The notes beneath the pieces were generated by a model, which searched no databases, had not been told where the DNA came from, and saw only the letters and a list, made by a program, of their open reading frames with translations. Below, in pieces: positions 22,687 to 34,000 of a DNA stretch of 64,000 bases. Source of the stretch: Struthio camelus (lineage: Eukaryota; Chordata; Aves; Struthioniformes; Struthionidae); the NCBI RefSeq assembly GCF_040807025.1, contig NC_090942.1, positions 71,974,487 through 72,038,486 of the forward strand, written 5' to 3'. The position numbers were made by a program, and so were the translations under genes. Position 1 is the first letter of the stretch, and each line of letters starts with the position of its first letter.

Positions 22687-23170
22687 ATATCACAACTGTT
22701 ACGCAACATACGGACATATGAGACTAAATCAAGTGAACAGTGATAAGCAGCAGCCTTCCAGAGTGCACTGTCTACATGAGGCAAAGATGGGCAGTAATTG
22801 ATGAGAATGCGTTGGAACTGGCTAGGTGTTGTCTGTAAGAGAACTGAGTATCCAAAAAAGAAAAAGACAAGTAGTAGAGTTTTGCTATCTCTTTAGCATA
22901 GCTGCCTACTGTCTTTTGAATGAAGCGTGCAAGCCAAGATCCAGTCTCTCCAATTTCAATTAGACTCATTGTAGTGTGTTTTCTTTATTATGGAGAAGAG
23001 ATATAATGGTTTTTACCCATTTTTTTCTTGAAAGTTGGAAGATTTGGCTTTAGTTGTAAAGAAGGGATTATGTACTAAAGTATTTGGTTCGGTTTTTGTT
23101 TCATTGTACACTGCTTATGGACGTTTAACTGTTTTCAGTTGACTAAATAAAATGCCTCTCGAAACTCATT
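22687..23170 (+). other. STRAP: STRAP 3' untranslated region
   Basis: Sequence between the stop codon and the first good poly(A) signal. It contains T-rich stretches and short AT elements. Cleavage is expected some 10-25 bases after the signal at 23146; the exact end is inferred. Confidence 0.75.
23146..23151 (+). terminator. STRAP: Poly(A) signal AATAAA of STRAP
   Basis: Canonical hexamer 460 bp after the STRAP stop codon, preceded by TGT-rich sequence and followed by T-rich DNA. A weaker ATTAAA near 23551 could serve as a second, distal site. Confidence 0.85.
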
Positions 23171-24528
23171 CTTACTTACTGTTTAGCATTGGGCTTATGG
23201 AATAGAAAAGCAACCGAGTTACTGTCTAATCCTTTCTAGCATCTATTGGTGTTTTTTTTTTTGTGTACTAAACAAAGACGGAAAGCAATAAGAATGTTTT
23301 AGTATTGGGACAGTGTGGCAAGTTCCTTGATTTATAAGCCTTGTCTTTTTATTCTTTAAAGCTTGAATGTAAAAGTGAGTCTCTAAAACCAAAAACTCTG
23401 AAAACTCCTAAACTAAAGGTACTGCCTGAAACACTTGGTTGTACATGAAAATACCAGAGGCTGGCTATGAATCTGTACAAAGCTTGGGTTTAGTCCTCTC
23501 GACTGGCTAAAAAGTTACTCTTTCAAGATTATAAATCGTATTTTCTTCATTAAAGAAAATATTGCCATTCTTCCACTTGTCACTTCCTTTAATATTACAC
23601 TGAAAAGTTTATGTAATGCACTGAATGCAGAAAGGAGAAAAACTAGGTAAACAACATTCAAGATGAGTGCTATGAAGGAGTGATATTCAAGTCCTAATTT
23701 ATAAGAATAGCTTATCTATCAGGTTAGAAGAAAAGTGAATTCAAGTTTGTTTGAAAACAAAAGATAGAGTCATATAGAGGAAAATAAAGAATGATACAAT
23801 GATTCTTGATTTCTGTTAGTTCAGTGTTAGTAGTAAGAGTAAGTTATTTCACTGACTGAATCCAAAACTCAGGTTTTTCCAAGCTGTTTGATTTTTATCA
23901 CGAAAGTAAATCAGAGGCTTGTGAGGTGCTTGCAGCTAATAGTTTTTTTCAGTGTTTTCATTCTATTAAGGCTTATGAAAATTCTGAATCTAGTACTTCA
24001 CACTAAAAACTTTTCACTTTACAAGCTGAGGGATGTGTTTAAAAAAAAAAAAAAAACACCCCTCCATTCCCCCCCCCCCGGGCATATTTATTCCTCATTT
24101 TGGGTAGGTACTTTAGCTTTTCATAGGGAAAGTTGGAATAACCTCCTCAAATTGAAGAGCTGTGATCCTTTGCTGCTTTACATGATGCTGTCACAAGTTT
24201 GTAAAGTGCCTTTGCTAGCCCTGAAGGAATGGGTCTGTGGTTACAAAATGTTTGTTCTATGTAAGCAAGCATGTTCGCAACACTTAATATTTGGTGCAAG
24301 TTTTCATGATTGCACGCTTAATGAAAGCTTCATGGCCTTTTTTCATCTATCTTTGTTGTTAGATTTTCATTTTGCAGGTAGTACAGGAAAGCTTTACAAG
24401 GTTGATGTTAAGTTTTCGTAGAGCTGATTCTGTAAGCGTTAGACTCCTTTTAATTCCACAGCAGTTCAGAAGCTGCCTGGACTCGATTTTTACTCTTGCT
24501 GTCATTAAAATAATGATAACTGCTGAGG
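23171..24528. other. STRAP-DERA intergenic spacer
   Basis: About 1.4 kb of AT-rich DNA between the STRAP poly(A) site and the DERA CpG island. It includes an A16 run (24041-24056) closely followed by a short C-rich tract to about 24079. The 177-codon open frame at 23888-24421 has no recognisable domain and runs across these homopolymers; I regard it as chance. Confidence 0.6.
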
Positions 24529-24536
24529 TGATGTCA
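24529..24536. promoter_or_regulatory. CRE-like site upstream of DERA
   Basis: TGATGTCA differs by one base from the palindromic CRE TGACGTCA and lies just outside the CpG island, 270 bp upstream of the DERA ATG. Binding by ATF/CREB-family factors is possible but not shown. Confidence 0.35.
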
Positions 24537-24559
24537 CGGGCTCAAGCCCGCAACGCTTT

Positions 24560-24577
24560 AAAAAAAAAAAAAAAAAA
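24560..24577. repeat. Poly-A tract abutting the DERA CpG island
   Basis: Eighteen adenines directly precede the GC-rich block. Poly(dA:dT) tracts disfavour nucleosomes and are common near promoters; this one is also a likely site of sequencing-length error. Confidence 0.9.
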
Positions 24578-25010
24578 GCGGGGGCCGGGGAGGATGTGGC
24601 TGCAGCGCGTCTCCTCTCTGCCCTCCCGTCTCCTGCCCGCTGCCTCCCCGCGTGGCGGGGCTGGCCTGGGCTGCGCCGAGCCGGGCCGGGCGAACCGGGG
24701 AAGCCGCTCGGCGCCGCCGGGGCGGGCTCGGCAGGGTCTGAACCGCCCCGTCCCGCCCCGCCCGGCGGGGGGCGGAGAGGGGCCGGCTCCGCGGGGCGAT
24801 GGCGGCCAGAAACCCCGGCACCGCGCTGGGTAAGGGGTGCGGGCGGCGGAGGGTTTGCGGGTGGCAGCCTGGGGGCACGGCCGCTAGCCGAGGCGGTGCT
24901 CGCCGAGAGCGGCTGCTGGGTCCCGCGGCGGGTTTGCAAGCAGGTTTCCGCCGCCCGCTCGGATCCTTCCTGCGCGGGGCTGGCGGGGAGACTTTGCGCC
25001 CGATCACCTG
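24578..25010 (+). promoter_or_regulatory. DERA: CpG-island promoter of DERA
   Basis: GC- and CpG-rich block spanning the DERA start codon, without a TATA box. GC boxes are visible at about 24719 (GGGGCGGG), 24752-24763 (CCCGCCCCGCCC) and near 24768. The island is separate from that of STRAP, so DERA is expected to have its own constitutive promoter. The transcription start is unknown, which matters for the upstream ATG at 24594. Confidence 0.85.
24799..24829 (+). CDS. DERA: DERA coding exon 1
   Basis: Encodes MAARNPGTAL plus the first base of E11, inside the CpG island. The donor is GTAAGG at 24830. Support comes from phase agreement with exon 2 and from similarity in length and pattern to known DERA N termini. 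Confidence 0.88.
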
Positions 25011-28000
25011 CCTGCCGACGAATTTTTCTTTCTCCCTGCCCTACCCAGCCTTTATATGCTTTCTCAGTGGTGCAGATTTCCCATCATTCTCCCTCAGTTA
25101 AATGCAGCTGGAAAATATGACAGTGGGACAGACAGGCAAATCAAAGCAGTTTTTAAACCCCATTTCTAATCATGTTTTCTGAACACATTTGGTCAATTAT
25201 CAGTATTTAAAAAAGTGTGAGTCGCGCTTCTGCAAAATCTTGAAAGTACTACTTGTTTTTCTTAAAGGCCAAGTTGCAAATAGACTTAAAATTATTTTAG
25301 GCCCTTGAAAATATACTTGAGACACTTTTTTCAGACTTTCTTTTCAGCCAGGAGGCCTACAGGAGGCCCGTAGTACCACAAATTTGCATTAGGTCCTCTC
25401 TTGCCTCTCTCAGATTTGGACTGAATAAACCTTTTTTCCTCCCCCATCTCTCTTCCTCTCTCCCAAGGGGTTCAAAACACTTTTTTATTATTATTTGGAT
25501 TCTGATTTGCAAACTCAGAGCTTTATCTTTCCTTATCATTCTCTTCTATTACTTCCTCTCTGAAGACCGATTAGGGTTTTCCAGAGGCTTACAGGTGTTC
25601 TGCAGGCCTGAAAGGATGCCATGCCTTAGATAAGGTGGACATCCAGCCAATACGAGTTTTCCTTGCCATTTCCCGATTGGCGCTTGTATTGTACTAATTG
25701 CTGGGTGTGGGAAAGGGATTTGGCTAGAGCTTTCTGGCTTCTCCATGCAGTAAAATCCCATTGCAGTGGTGGGTTGAATTAAGGTGATTGGCTTTTTTGC
25801 AGTCAGCTTTTGATGAACTGGTCATTAGGGCTATGATAATTTGGATCACTACAAGTAGATGGAGTTAAGTGGAGGAGATGCAGTGATAGAAAAAGCAGGA
25901 GGCTGCTGACAGCTGATTTGGGAGTGTGGAGGTGTCCAAGGCTGCACTAGGGGAGTTCCGGAGGCCACGCAGCACACTGTCATGTGGTTATACACCTTTC
26001 TCCAGCACAAGCTCAAGTATTTTTTACAGCGTTTAGATGTAGTTTAATATATGCAGTTTAGATGGATGGTAAGGCTGTGGACAGCTAAAAGTTGTTCTGT
26101 TTCTCTTCTTTAAAATGACAGACAAGTAACTCCTAAAAGCAAGCTGTTGAGTTGCTCTGCTGTGCTTATCCTAGGGCAATTTGCAGAGACAGGTGAGTTT
26201 CTTTCAACTATAATCATCTGAACAGCATCTTTTTGCTGACACAGACCTGTTAATAGCATAGTCGCAAAACTGTAGTATCTGTTATGAAAAAAGCCAGCAT
26301 GCAAGTTTGCGCATGCACTCCGGTTACTGTAAGCTAGGTACCTGCTGAGCCTCATTTTACTGTAAATTTCCTCTTACATCATCTGCACATGTATGGGCAC
26401 TTCAGAAACTCAAATGAGCCTGTAGTAGTTCAGTTCCTTTCAAAAGACTGACCTACGGTAGATGCACGTACCTGTAAGGAAGGCCATGCCACCAAGCCTG
26501 CACGTGTTGGAAGAGGCAACCTGAGTAACATTTCGGTGGATTGTGCTGTACAACTGTAGTCAAGGGAAAAGAAAACCTATTCAATGTGCAACTGACCAGC
26601 ACAATATAATCTTTGTTATTTCTACTTACTAAACAATCCCTGAGCATGTCCCAAATATTTCCTATATATTGCTCTTTCTTCTCCCATAAGTAGCCTTCCC
26701 CTGCCCAAGAGGTGGCATTAACTTTTGGGCAAGGTTATTAACAGAGAAAGCAGTGGCCTGTCTTAGGGGCTGGACCAAGCGGTCTCTTCCAGCTGCAGCT
26801 GTGTCACCTGGAAAGACGACTGCCCTCAGCTTATTCACAGGTCACATTTTGTTGCCATCCTCTCCAAATGATCTTATTTCTTTTTTTTTTCTTTTTTTAA
26901 TTTGTTTGCAGTCAAAATGAACTGGGTTGGATGTGGGGGGCAGGCATATCCCCAAGCTGTGCAGGGAAACTGTGGCCAAGACGGTGTTTATATGAAGCGA
27001 CTGTGTGCCGTGCTATGGCTGTTTCTAACAGCTGGCTTATGCTGGCTGGTTTAAAGGGAGAACTGAAACTCCCTACCATTAAACACACATCTAAAACACT
27101 TTAAGTGCTATATCTTGTTTAAAGTAAGTTGTTGGGTCTTAGTTTAAGTGCTGTATCTTAGCTGCGAGCAGTAGTCCAAAAAGATGGGTTGTGCACTTGT
27201 CTTTACCTTCTGTGGTAGCTAACAAGACGCGCTGCTTCTGTGACTTATGCGCTTGGGCTTTTTAGCTTGTGCCGATAGGCTTAGCAGCAGTTCAGAGGAT
27301 TTGTCCCACACCTGGCAGTGCTGTCGGTAGGGTTACAGGAGTTTTCAAATAGGGACACCTAGTGGTAAAATATCTTTTACTTATATATCCATTATTTCAT
27401 TTGAATCCTTTTCTCTGTAGCCGTTATTTCTGTGTTCACTACCTAATGTCATTATTTATGAGGTACACTTCTGGTACAATTAGCATCTATTTGTTCATAA
27501 ATGACAAGACAGCTGTCCTCAAATCATGACACACTGTTTTTCCATGTGATTTTTTTTTCAGTAAAATAAATACATTGTAAAAAGACCTTAATTCAACCTT
27601 TCTTTTTTCTGATCACTGCTTCTCAGTAGAAGAACGAGGAATTTACTTGGAATAAAGAACAGGTACATCTAAAGGAGATGAAAAGACACTGATTTGTATG
27701 AACTAGTCAGAGGCCGACCAATCTAAGATATTGGCAGTTCTGATATATTTGTCTTGAGAGAATCCTGTAAAGAAAGTGGACAAAGAATTTTACACGTTTG
27801 TCATTGCACAGGGAAAGTTTGGGGAATCGTTCTCATAAACGCAGGTATAGCAGCATGACTGCAGGGGCTGAAAAGAATCTGCCTCTCCTGTTCTGCTCCC
27901 AAGGACCCTTGAGTGTAATGGACCAGGTGCTTCACATGTTTTACCACTTTTCAGTAAAGCATCAGATGCAATTTTTTAATGCCCCTGTGGTTGAACTGCA

Positions 28001-31000
28001 GGGATGCAGACCTTTGCTGCGTGGCTTTTCCCTTCCCTGCAGATGGAATTTTGTTGCAACGGCTTCAGGAGTCGTGGAGACAGACAGACACTCAGCAACC
28101 TTGGGGGAAAGTAACCTTGAGGAAAATGGCAAGGAGGATATTTAAAATCCAGCAGATTTAACACAGCTTGTTTGTGTGGAGCCTGAACTTGTGCCTAGGT
28201 ATAAATCTTTCTTTAGGCAACTCAGTGGGCAGGAGAGGAAGAGGGAATGGCCTGAAGAATAACCCAAGGTTACATGGCAAATCAACAGCAGAGTTGACTG
28301 CCAGTCACGTAGTTTTATCGTTTATCCTATTACCAGGGGTAAATCATGCCTGACCAAGCTGATTGCCTTCTGTAGTAAAATGACTGGATTTGTTGACAAG
28401 GGGAGAGCAGCGATGTCATTTAAAATCCTTGACTTTAGCAAAGCTTTTGATACTGTCTCTTGCCATATTCTTATGTCCATATTGGGATGTTACAGTCTGG
28501 ATGAATGGACCACTAAATGAGTAAAAACCTGGTTGGATCGTTTGGCTGAGAAGGAAGTGGTTGATAGGTCATACCCTACCCAGAGGCTGCTGCCAAGTGG
28601 AGTAACGCAGGGTCTAGCCTGAGACCTGTGCTGCTCAACATTTTTCCAGTGAGCTAGCGGAGGCGGCAATGCTTGTTGGTAGAGCTTCCTGATGATGCCA
28701 TATTAGCTGCACTAGTCTAATGGCAGGGGCTGCCATTTGAGAGGGATCCAGACAGGCCAGAGGAGCAGGCCAAACAGGAGCCTCATGAAATTCAGCAGGG
28801 GCGAAGGCAGAGCCCTGCCCCTGGCGAGGAAGAGCCCCTGCAACGACACAGGCTGGGGCCTGACTGCCTGGGGAGCGACTCTGCAGAAAAGGCCCTGGAG
28901 GCCGTGGCGGGCAGTGAGCTGAGCACCAGCCAGCAGTGGCCCTGGCAGCAGAGACGGCCAACAGGCCCCCCAGTGCCTGAAAGCTGGACAGACTGGGGCG
29001 AGTTCGGCAGAGGGCCGCCAGGGTGGCTGGGGCTGGAGCACCTGCCCTATGAGGAGAGGCTGCAAGAGCTGGGCTGGCTCAGCCTGGAGAAGAGACGATT
29101 TCAGGGGACCTAACAGCAGCCTGCCCGTAGGTACAGGGAGGTTATCAAGAAAACAGAGCCAGGCTCTTCACAGCACGACAGGATGAAGAGCGACAACCGA
29201 CTTGAAACAGAGAGGTTCATACTGGCTATTAGGAAAAACATCTTCCTCAGGGGAATAGTCAGGCTGCACAGTGAGGCTATGCAGTCTCCATCCTTGGGGA
29301 TTTTCAAGACTTGGCTGGATAAAGCCTTGAGCAACCTCGTCTGACCTCGTGGCTGACCCTGCTTTGAGAAGGAGGTTGAACTAGTGACCTCCTGCAGTCC
29401 CTTCCAAGCCAAGTTGTTCCATGACTATATGATTTTATATATATATATATATATATATATTTCTTTGAGCAATGAATAATTAGTTGCTGTTGTTTTGCAA
29501 AGTATGTTCATGAATGCTAAAAATAAAAAATCTGTCCACATTGCTCAGCCCCTCCAGTTGAAGGGCCAGAAATATATTCATTATGTTTCAATTGATATTT
29601 TTAATTATAATTGGTATTTCTGAGCCATTTACATATGAGAGGTAGCCTGTTGGTAAGTGGCATTTAGATAATGAAGTGTTGCATCCCTTTTCAAGACAGC
29701 ATAATCCTGTTCTAATATATTAATAGCTGGTTTTAGCTGTTTTCCTAAGGCAGTAATGCCTGTACATTGTCTGTGTTTCTTCATTGTTTCCTCTCTAATA
29801 CCTTTTGAACCTGCTGGGGCTAGCTTTAATCAAATTTGAAAGAAAGACAGATATATTGAAGGTGAGTGAGTTCCTACAAGTTGTGGGAAACTGGTCACTG
29901 GATGGAGTGACCAAATTAGTCCCTCCACTGGGGGAAAGGCAGGCACAGTTTGGCAATTGCATATTTTTTTCATTACACATTTTTTTGGCTTTATGCAAAT
30001 AACAGTGTCCTGTCTTACTCCATGGTCATGAGGACCATGACAGACAGCTGGGTTCTTGGGGTAAGGGAAGGTTTCTGGAGCAGGGGAAGAGAGGGAACAG
30101 GCAGAGGACTCATCTACAGGAAACCAAGCTCCTATTGCTCTACAGCTTGTGGAACAACCCGCTTCCTAAAAAACGGCTTGTCAGCAGCTTTCAAAATGCT
30201 TTGGGAGGTACTATCACAGTCTGTGCTTTCAAGGGTAGTTTGGCATGAGTCCATGCTCACCTGATTTGCAGTATCTGCTGAGGCTCTGACCACAGCCATC
30301 TCCCCAGGCAGTAGTAATGTGGTGCCTGGCTTCTGTCTTAAGGTAAAAAGGTAATGGTATGGCATGCCCACCTGGAGCACAGAGCAGGGGTGATCCACTT
30401 CACGTGATTCGTGGTCAGTTTTGTGGTGTCAGTAACGTTACAAGACAACGTGAGCTGATTTCCAGATCAGGGCTCGTGCCTTTGCCTTCCTTGGAGGGTC
30501 TGAATGCTGATGGCTTGGAAACTTAACTTCTCAGAAGGATACATCTGAAAATAAGATAGGTCTATAGCAAGAGTTAGTAGGGGAAAATAATTACAGCCTC
30601 TATCTCCAAAAAAAAAAAAAAAAAACCAAACCCAAACCTTAGTCAGCTTATTTGGTAACTCATCTTATATAGCTCTTTAACAAGATCTGATCCTGAAGCC
30701 TTTTCTCCATCTTCTGTGCTATCGTTCAGCTATGCGTGGCCAGCTGGATTCAGCCTGTCCTCAGCCAAATACCGTAATTCTCCTCTAAAGATTCAGGACA
30801 TAGTTTCATATTAGCTTCTGCGGGAAAAATAGCTTTCATCACTTCCCTTACCCAGTTTATCCTGTGCTCATGGTAAGAGCAGGAGCCCACCTGCTGTTTC
30901 TGGCACGGAGGAGGAATAAACAGTTGGGGGACAGCTTCTTTTGGGAGAGTGCTGGCTTATATGGCCTTCAAATGGTTGTGAAACTGCAGCCTCAGGCATT

Positions 31001-34000
31001 CTCCAGCTCTCTCTTTCACCACCTGAAGGGATACCATCGATACTATATATTTTTTTTTAAAGCTTCTGAAAAAATCGAGTCTGTTTTATGAGGAATGTAT
31101 TAGGTACCTTAGATGTTTATGTAATTGTAGCAGTGAAACAGTTTTATATTTTGTTTTCTGAGGAAATGCTTAGTCTTTTTGGATTCATGCCCCTCAAGGG
31201 GAGGAGGAGAATTTCCTGTTCAGATTTTGAGTATGATTTTTAAAGGTTTTCAAATGTCTTCGGAGGAAAAAGTAAACTTCAAGAGTGATTACAGAATATT
31301 GGCTAATTAGATATAGTGTAACTGCTTTAATTACTTTTATCCCTGAAGCCACATGACTGTGCAGATGACTAGCAGATGACTTATTTAAAAAAAAAAAAAA
31401 AGACATGTTCACACTGCAAGGTTAATGAGCCTAATTAAATATAGTTTTCCTTAGCCAGATACTAAATCATAAAGCTGGGGGCATGGGGGAGGGGGAGGCT
31501 CCAAAGGCGATCAGTCAGTTCTATCTCAAATAATGGTTTTGTTCTAATTTTGAATGCAAAAAAAGCTGGAATTGTGACTGATTTTTTTTTTTTTTCTGAA
31601 TAAAGACCCGTACATTTAAAGGTCTGCTGAGACCTCACATGGCAAACTTTGAAAGTCTATTTAGAGACAATTATGCTGAGACATATTTGTTTTCACTTGC
31701 CCACTGCTTTAATTAATGGAGAAGTGGGCTTGCATAAAAGATTTGTGTTATACAGAAGTCTCCATCTGCTGCTGCTTATTACCAGAACCTTTGTCCTTCC
31801 TCGCCATGCGCTCTTTTTATTATACCATTTTTATTTTTCTTCATAAGCTACATAATGTCTCACATTAAATTGTATGACCAGGATGACGTCTTATTTTGTT
31901 TTAAAGTTTTCTGACAGTTCTGTGCACGGTGTTTCAATGTCCTGCATTCAAAAGCCTCTTGGGGATCCAAATTCTATTGTCTTTCAATGCAGCTTAGGTC
32001 TCGGGCACAAACATGAGCTATGGCACCTTAATGAGCTGCCCTGTGTTGGGAATTACAGTGGTATGTTTCTTGCAAAGTCCACCACAAGGTGAATCAGAGT
32101 GAATGCTCTCCAAATAAGTAATGTGGGACTAACCTACTTGTGGGGGAAGTTTCTGTTCTGTTCACTTAAATTCAGGTTTATGCCCCAAGGGTCAAGAAGG
32201 TGTAAATTTTCCGTATCTAACAAACCGGAGGCTGTATTCAGATTCCTCCAAACTCTTCCATAGGAGGCATTAGCTCTTACAGATTAATTATGTAGTCAGA
32301 TTTCTTGGTTGTCTTTCATAATGTAGAAAGAGAAGGTTAGAGCAGAGTAACTGAAGCCTCCGGATCCTTATTAGAGAGCTAGAAGCTGAATTCCTCATCT
32401 AAAGTGCTTTCTTTGATTTTTATCACATTTTCTGAAAGGAGTGGAAGGTTACTATGCACTTAGCAGCGTTCTAAAGTTGTCGTGATAAATGGTGTTATGA
32501 TCAAATGATTCCACCTGAACACTTGGCACATAGTAGGAGAATCACAGCACAGGGTTTGTTACCTTTTTTCTTTGTTTTTCTTTTCTTTTTTCTTCTTTAT
32601 TCTCTTTCTCCATGGGCTTGGTCAACAACTGCTTCTAATGGCCCCTTGGGAAGTGGTGTGTGCTCTGTGCTGATTGTTTAGGAGGCTCAACCTTAAAGTG
32701 ATTGCAGAGGATGCAAAGGTTTCACCAGCTTGTACTTAAACTGTGTTTATATGGTTTACATTTACTGAAATTAAAAAACAAAGGATATTCTTGCCATGGG
32801 TTTTGTAGCAAAAGCTTTTCTCAGCTGCTTTCTACATGTCAGAGGAGATTCTTGCATTTGAGACAGAATGAATAAGCCTGTGGCTTATAAAGTGAAGAGG
32901 CTTATTGAGGGTTTGCTGTTAGGCTGGTTTGCAGCTTTGCAAGCTCCTCCTTTTCTTTTTAACTATATGGTGAGACTGATATTAAGTCCTAATGGAAATC
33001 CTAAAAATTCCTAATGACCTTTTCTTTATTTGGTTTACTTTTGCTGCTTTTGGCCAATATTTTGTCCCTGCAGGTGCTAATTATTTAATTACTTATATGT
33101 GGTAGTAAGGAAGTAGTAGCAAAGTGGTTCACTGTGCTGATACCAAGATTTAGTTTAGCTGTGTTTCATGCCCTTGTCCTGTATTTCCTCTGTGTCAGTT
33201 TTAGCCTGGCTTGGTTTCTCCTGAGCTTGTTAAAGTCTTATTAGGAAAACAAGCTTGTGTTTAGACATACTTTAGCTAGTGTATTAGCTCTGCACTTCTA
33301 TGTGTTGTTAAAACAAAAAAGTGGGAAGAGAAAACAGGGGGACAATATTTCCCTAAGATATTGGGAATCCCGAAGATTTGGGCTGCCCACCTGTTAGGTT
33401 TTAAACCTTTTTTAATCAATGTGCTTGAAGGAACTGCAAGTTTAATACAGTAAAGAAGACGACTCCCAGAGATGAGATGCTCTTAACAAATTATGTCACC
33501 TAGAATTATTAATTAGCATTGGAACCTATGTCCTTATACTGTCCTTAGTTGGTGGTAATTGGTGATTGGTATTGATGGTGGTGACTGGTTGATGACTGGT
33601 GGTTGATGATCACAGATGTTGTCTTCACAGTGTTTTCATGGCTTAGTTATATGATTAGTATTTAGAAGAGTTTGTTCTGTTTGGGGATGTTAGAGGTTTT
33701 AAAGACGTTCCTTTTTTCTTTTATTTATCTACATTCTGTGAACAGGAGGACTTGATTTTGTGTTCATTCACGTGCAAAATTATATGTTTGATTTCTTCTG
33801 CTGAGCAGAAATTTCAAGGTTCAAGGGCCTGCACCCTCTGTTCTCCTTTGTCAGTCAGTTAGCCTTCTTTCAGAGGTGTCCAGTTCTTGGTGCCTGTATT
33901 TTTGGAGAGTTTCAAAAATAGATTTCTAGATAATGTTGAGTACCCATTTCTCTTTGACTCTGATTATTGCTTGTGGATACTGAAACTCACTAAAAGTTAG

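Noticed and set aside
23888..24421. 177-codon plus-strand frame between STRAP and DERA
   Set aside because: It runs through an A16 tract and a C tract, so the frame depends on homopolymer length, and it has no domain.
24505..25120. Several 100-174 codon frames on both strands across the DERA CpG island
   Set aside because: Same composition effect. Only the frame starting at ATG 24799 links by splice phase to DERA. The frame from 24594 is kept as a possible uORF finding, not as a gene.
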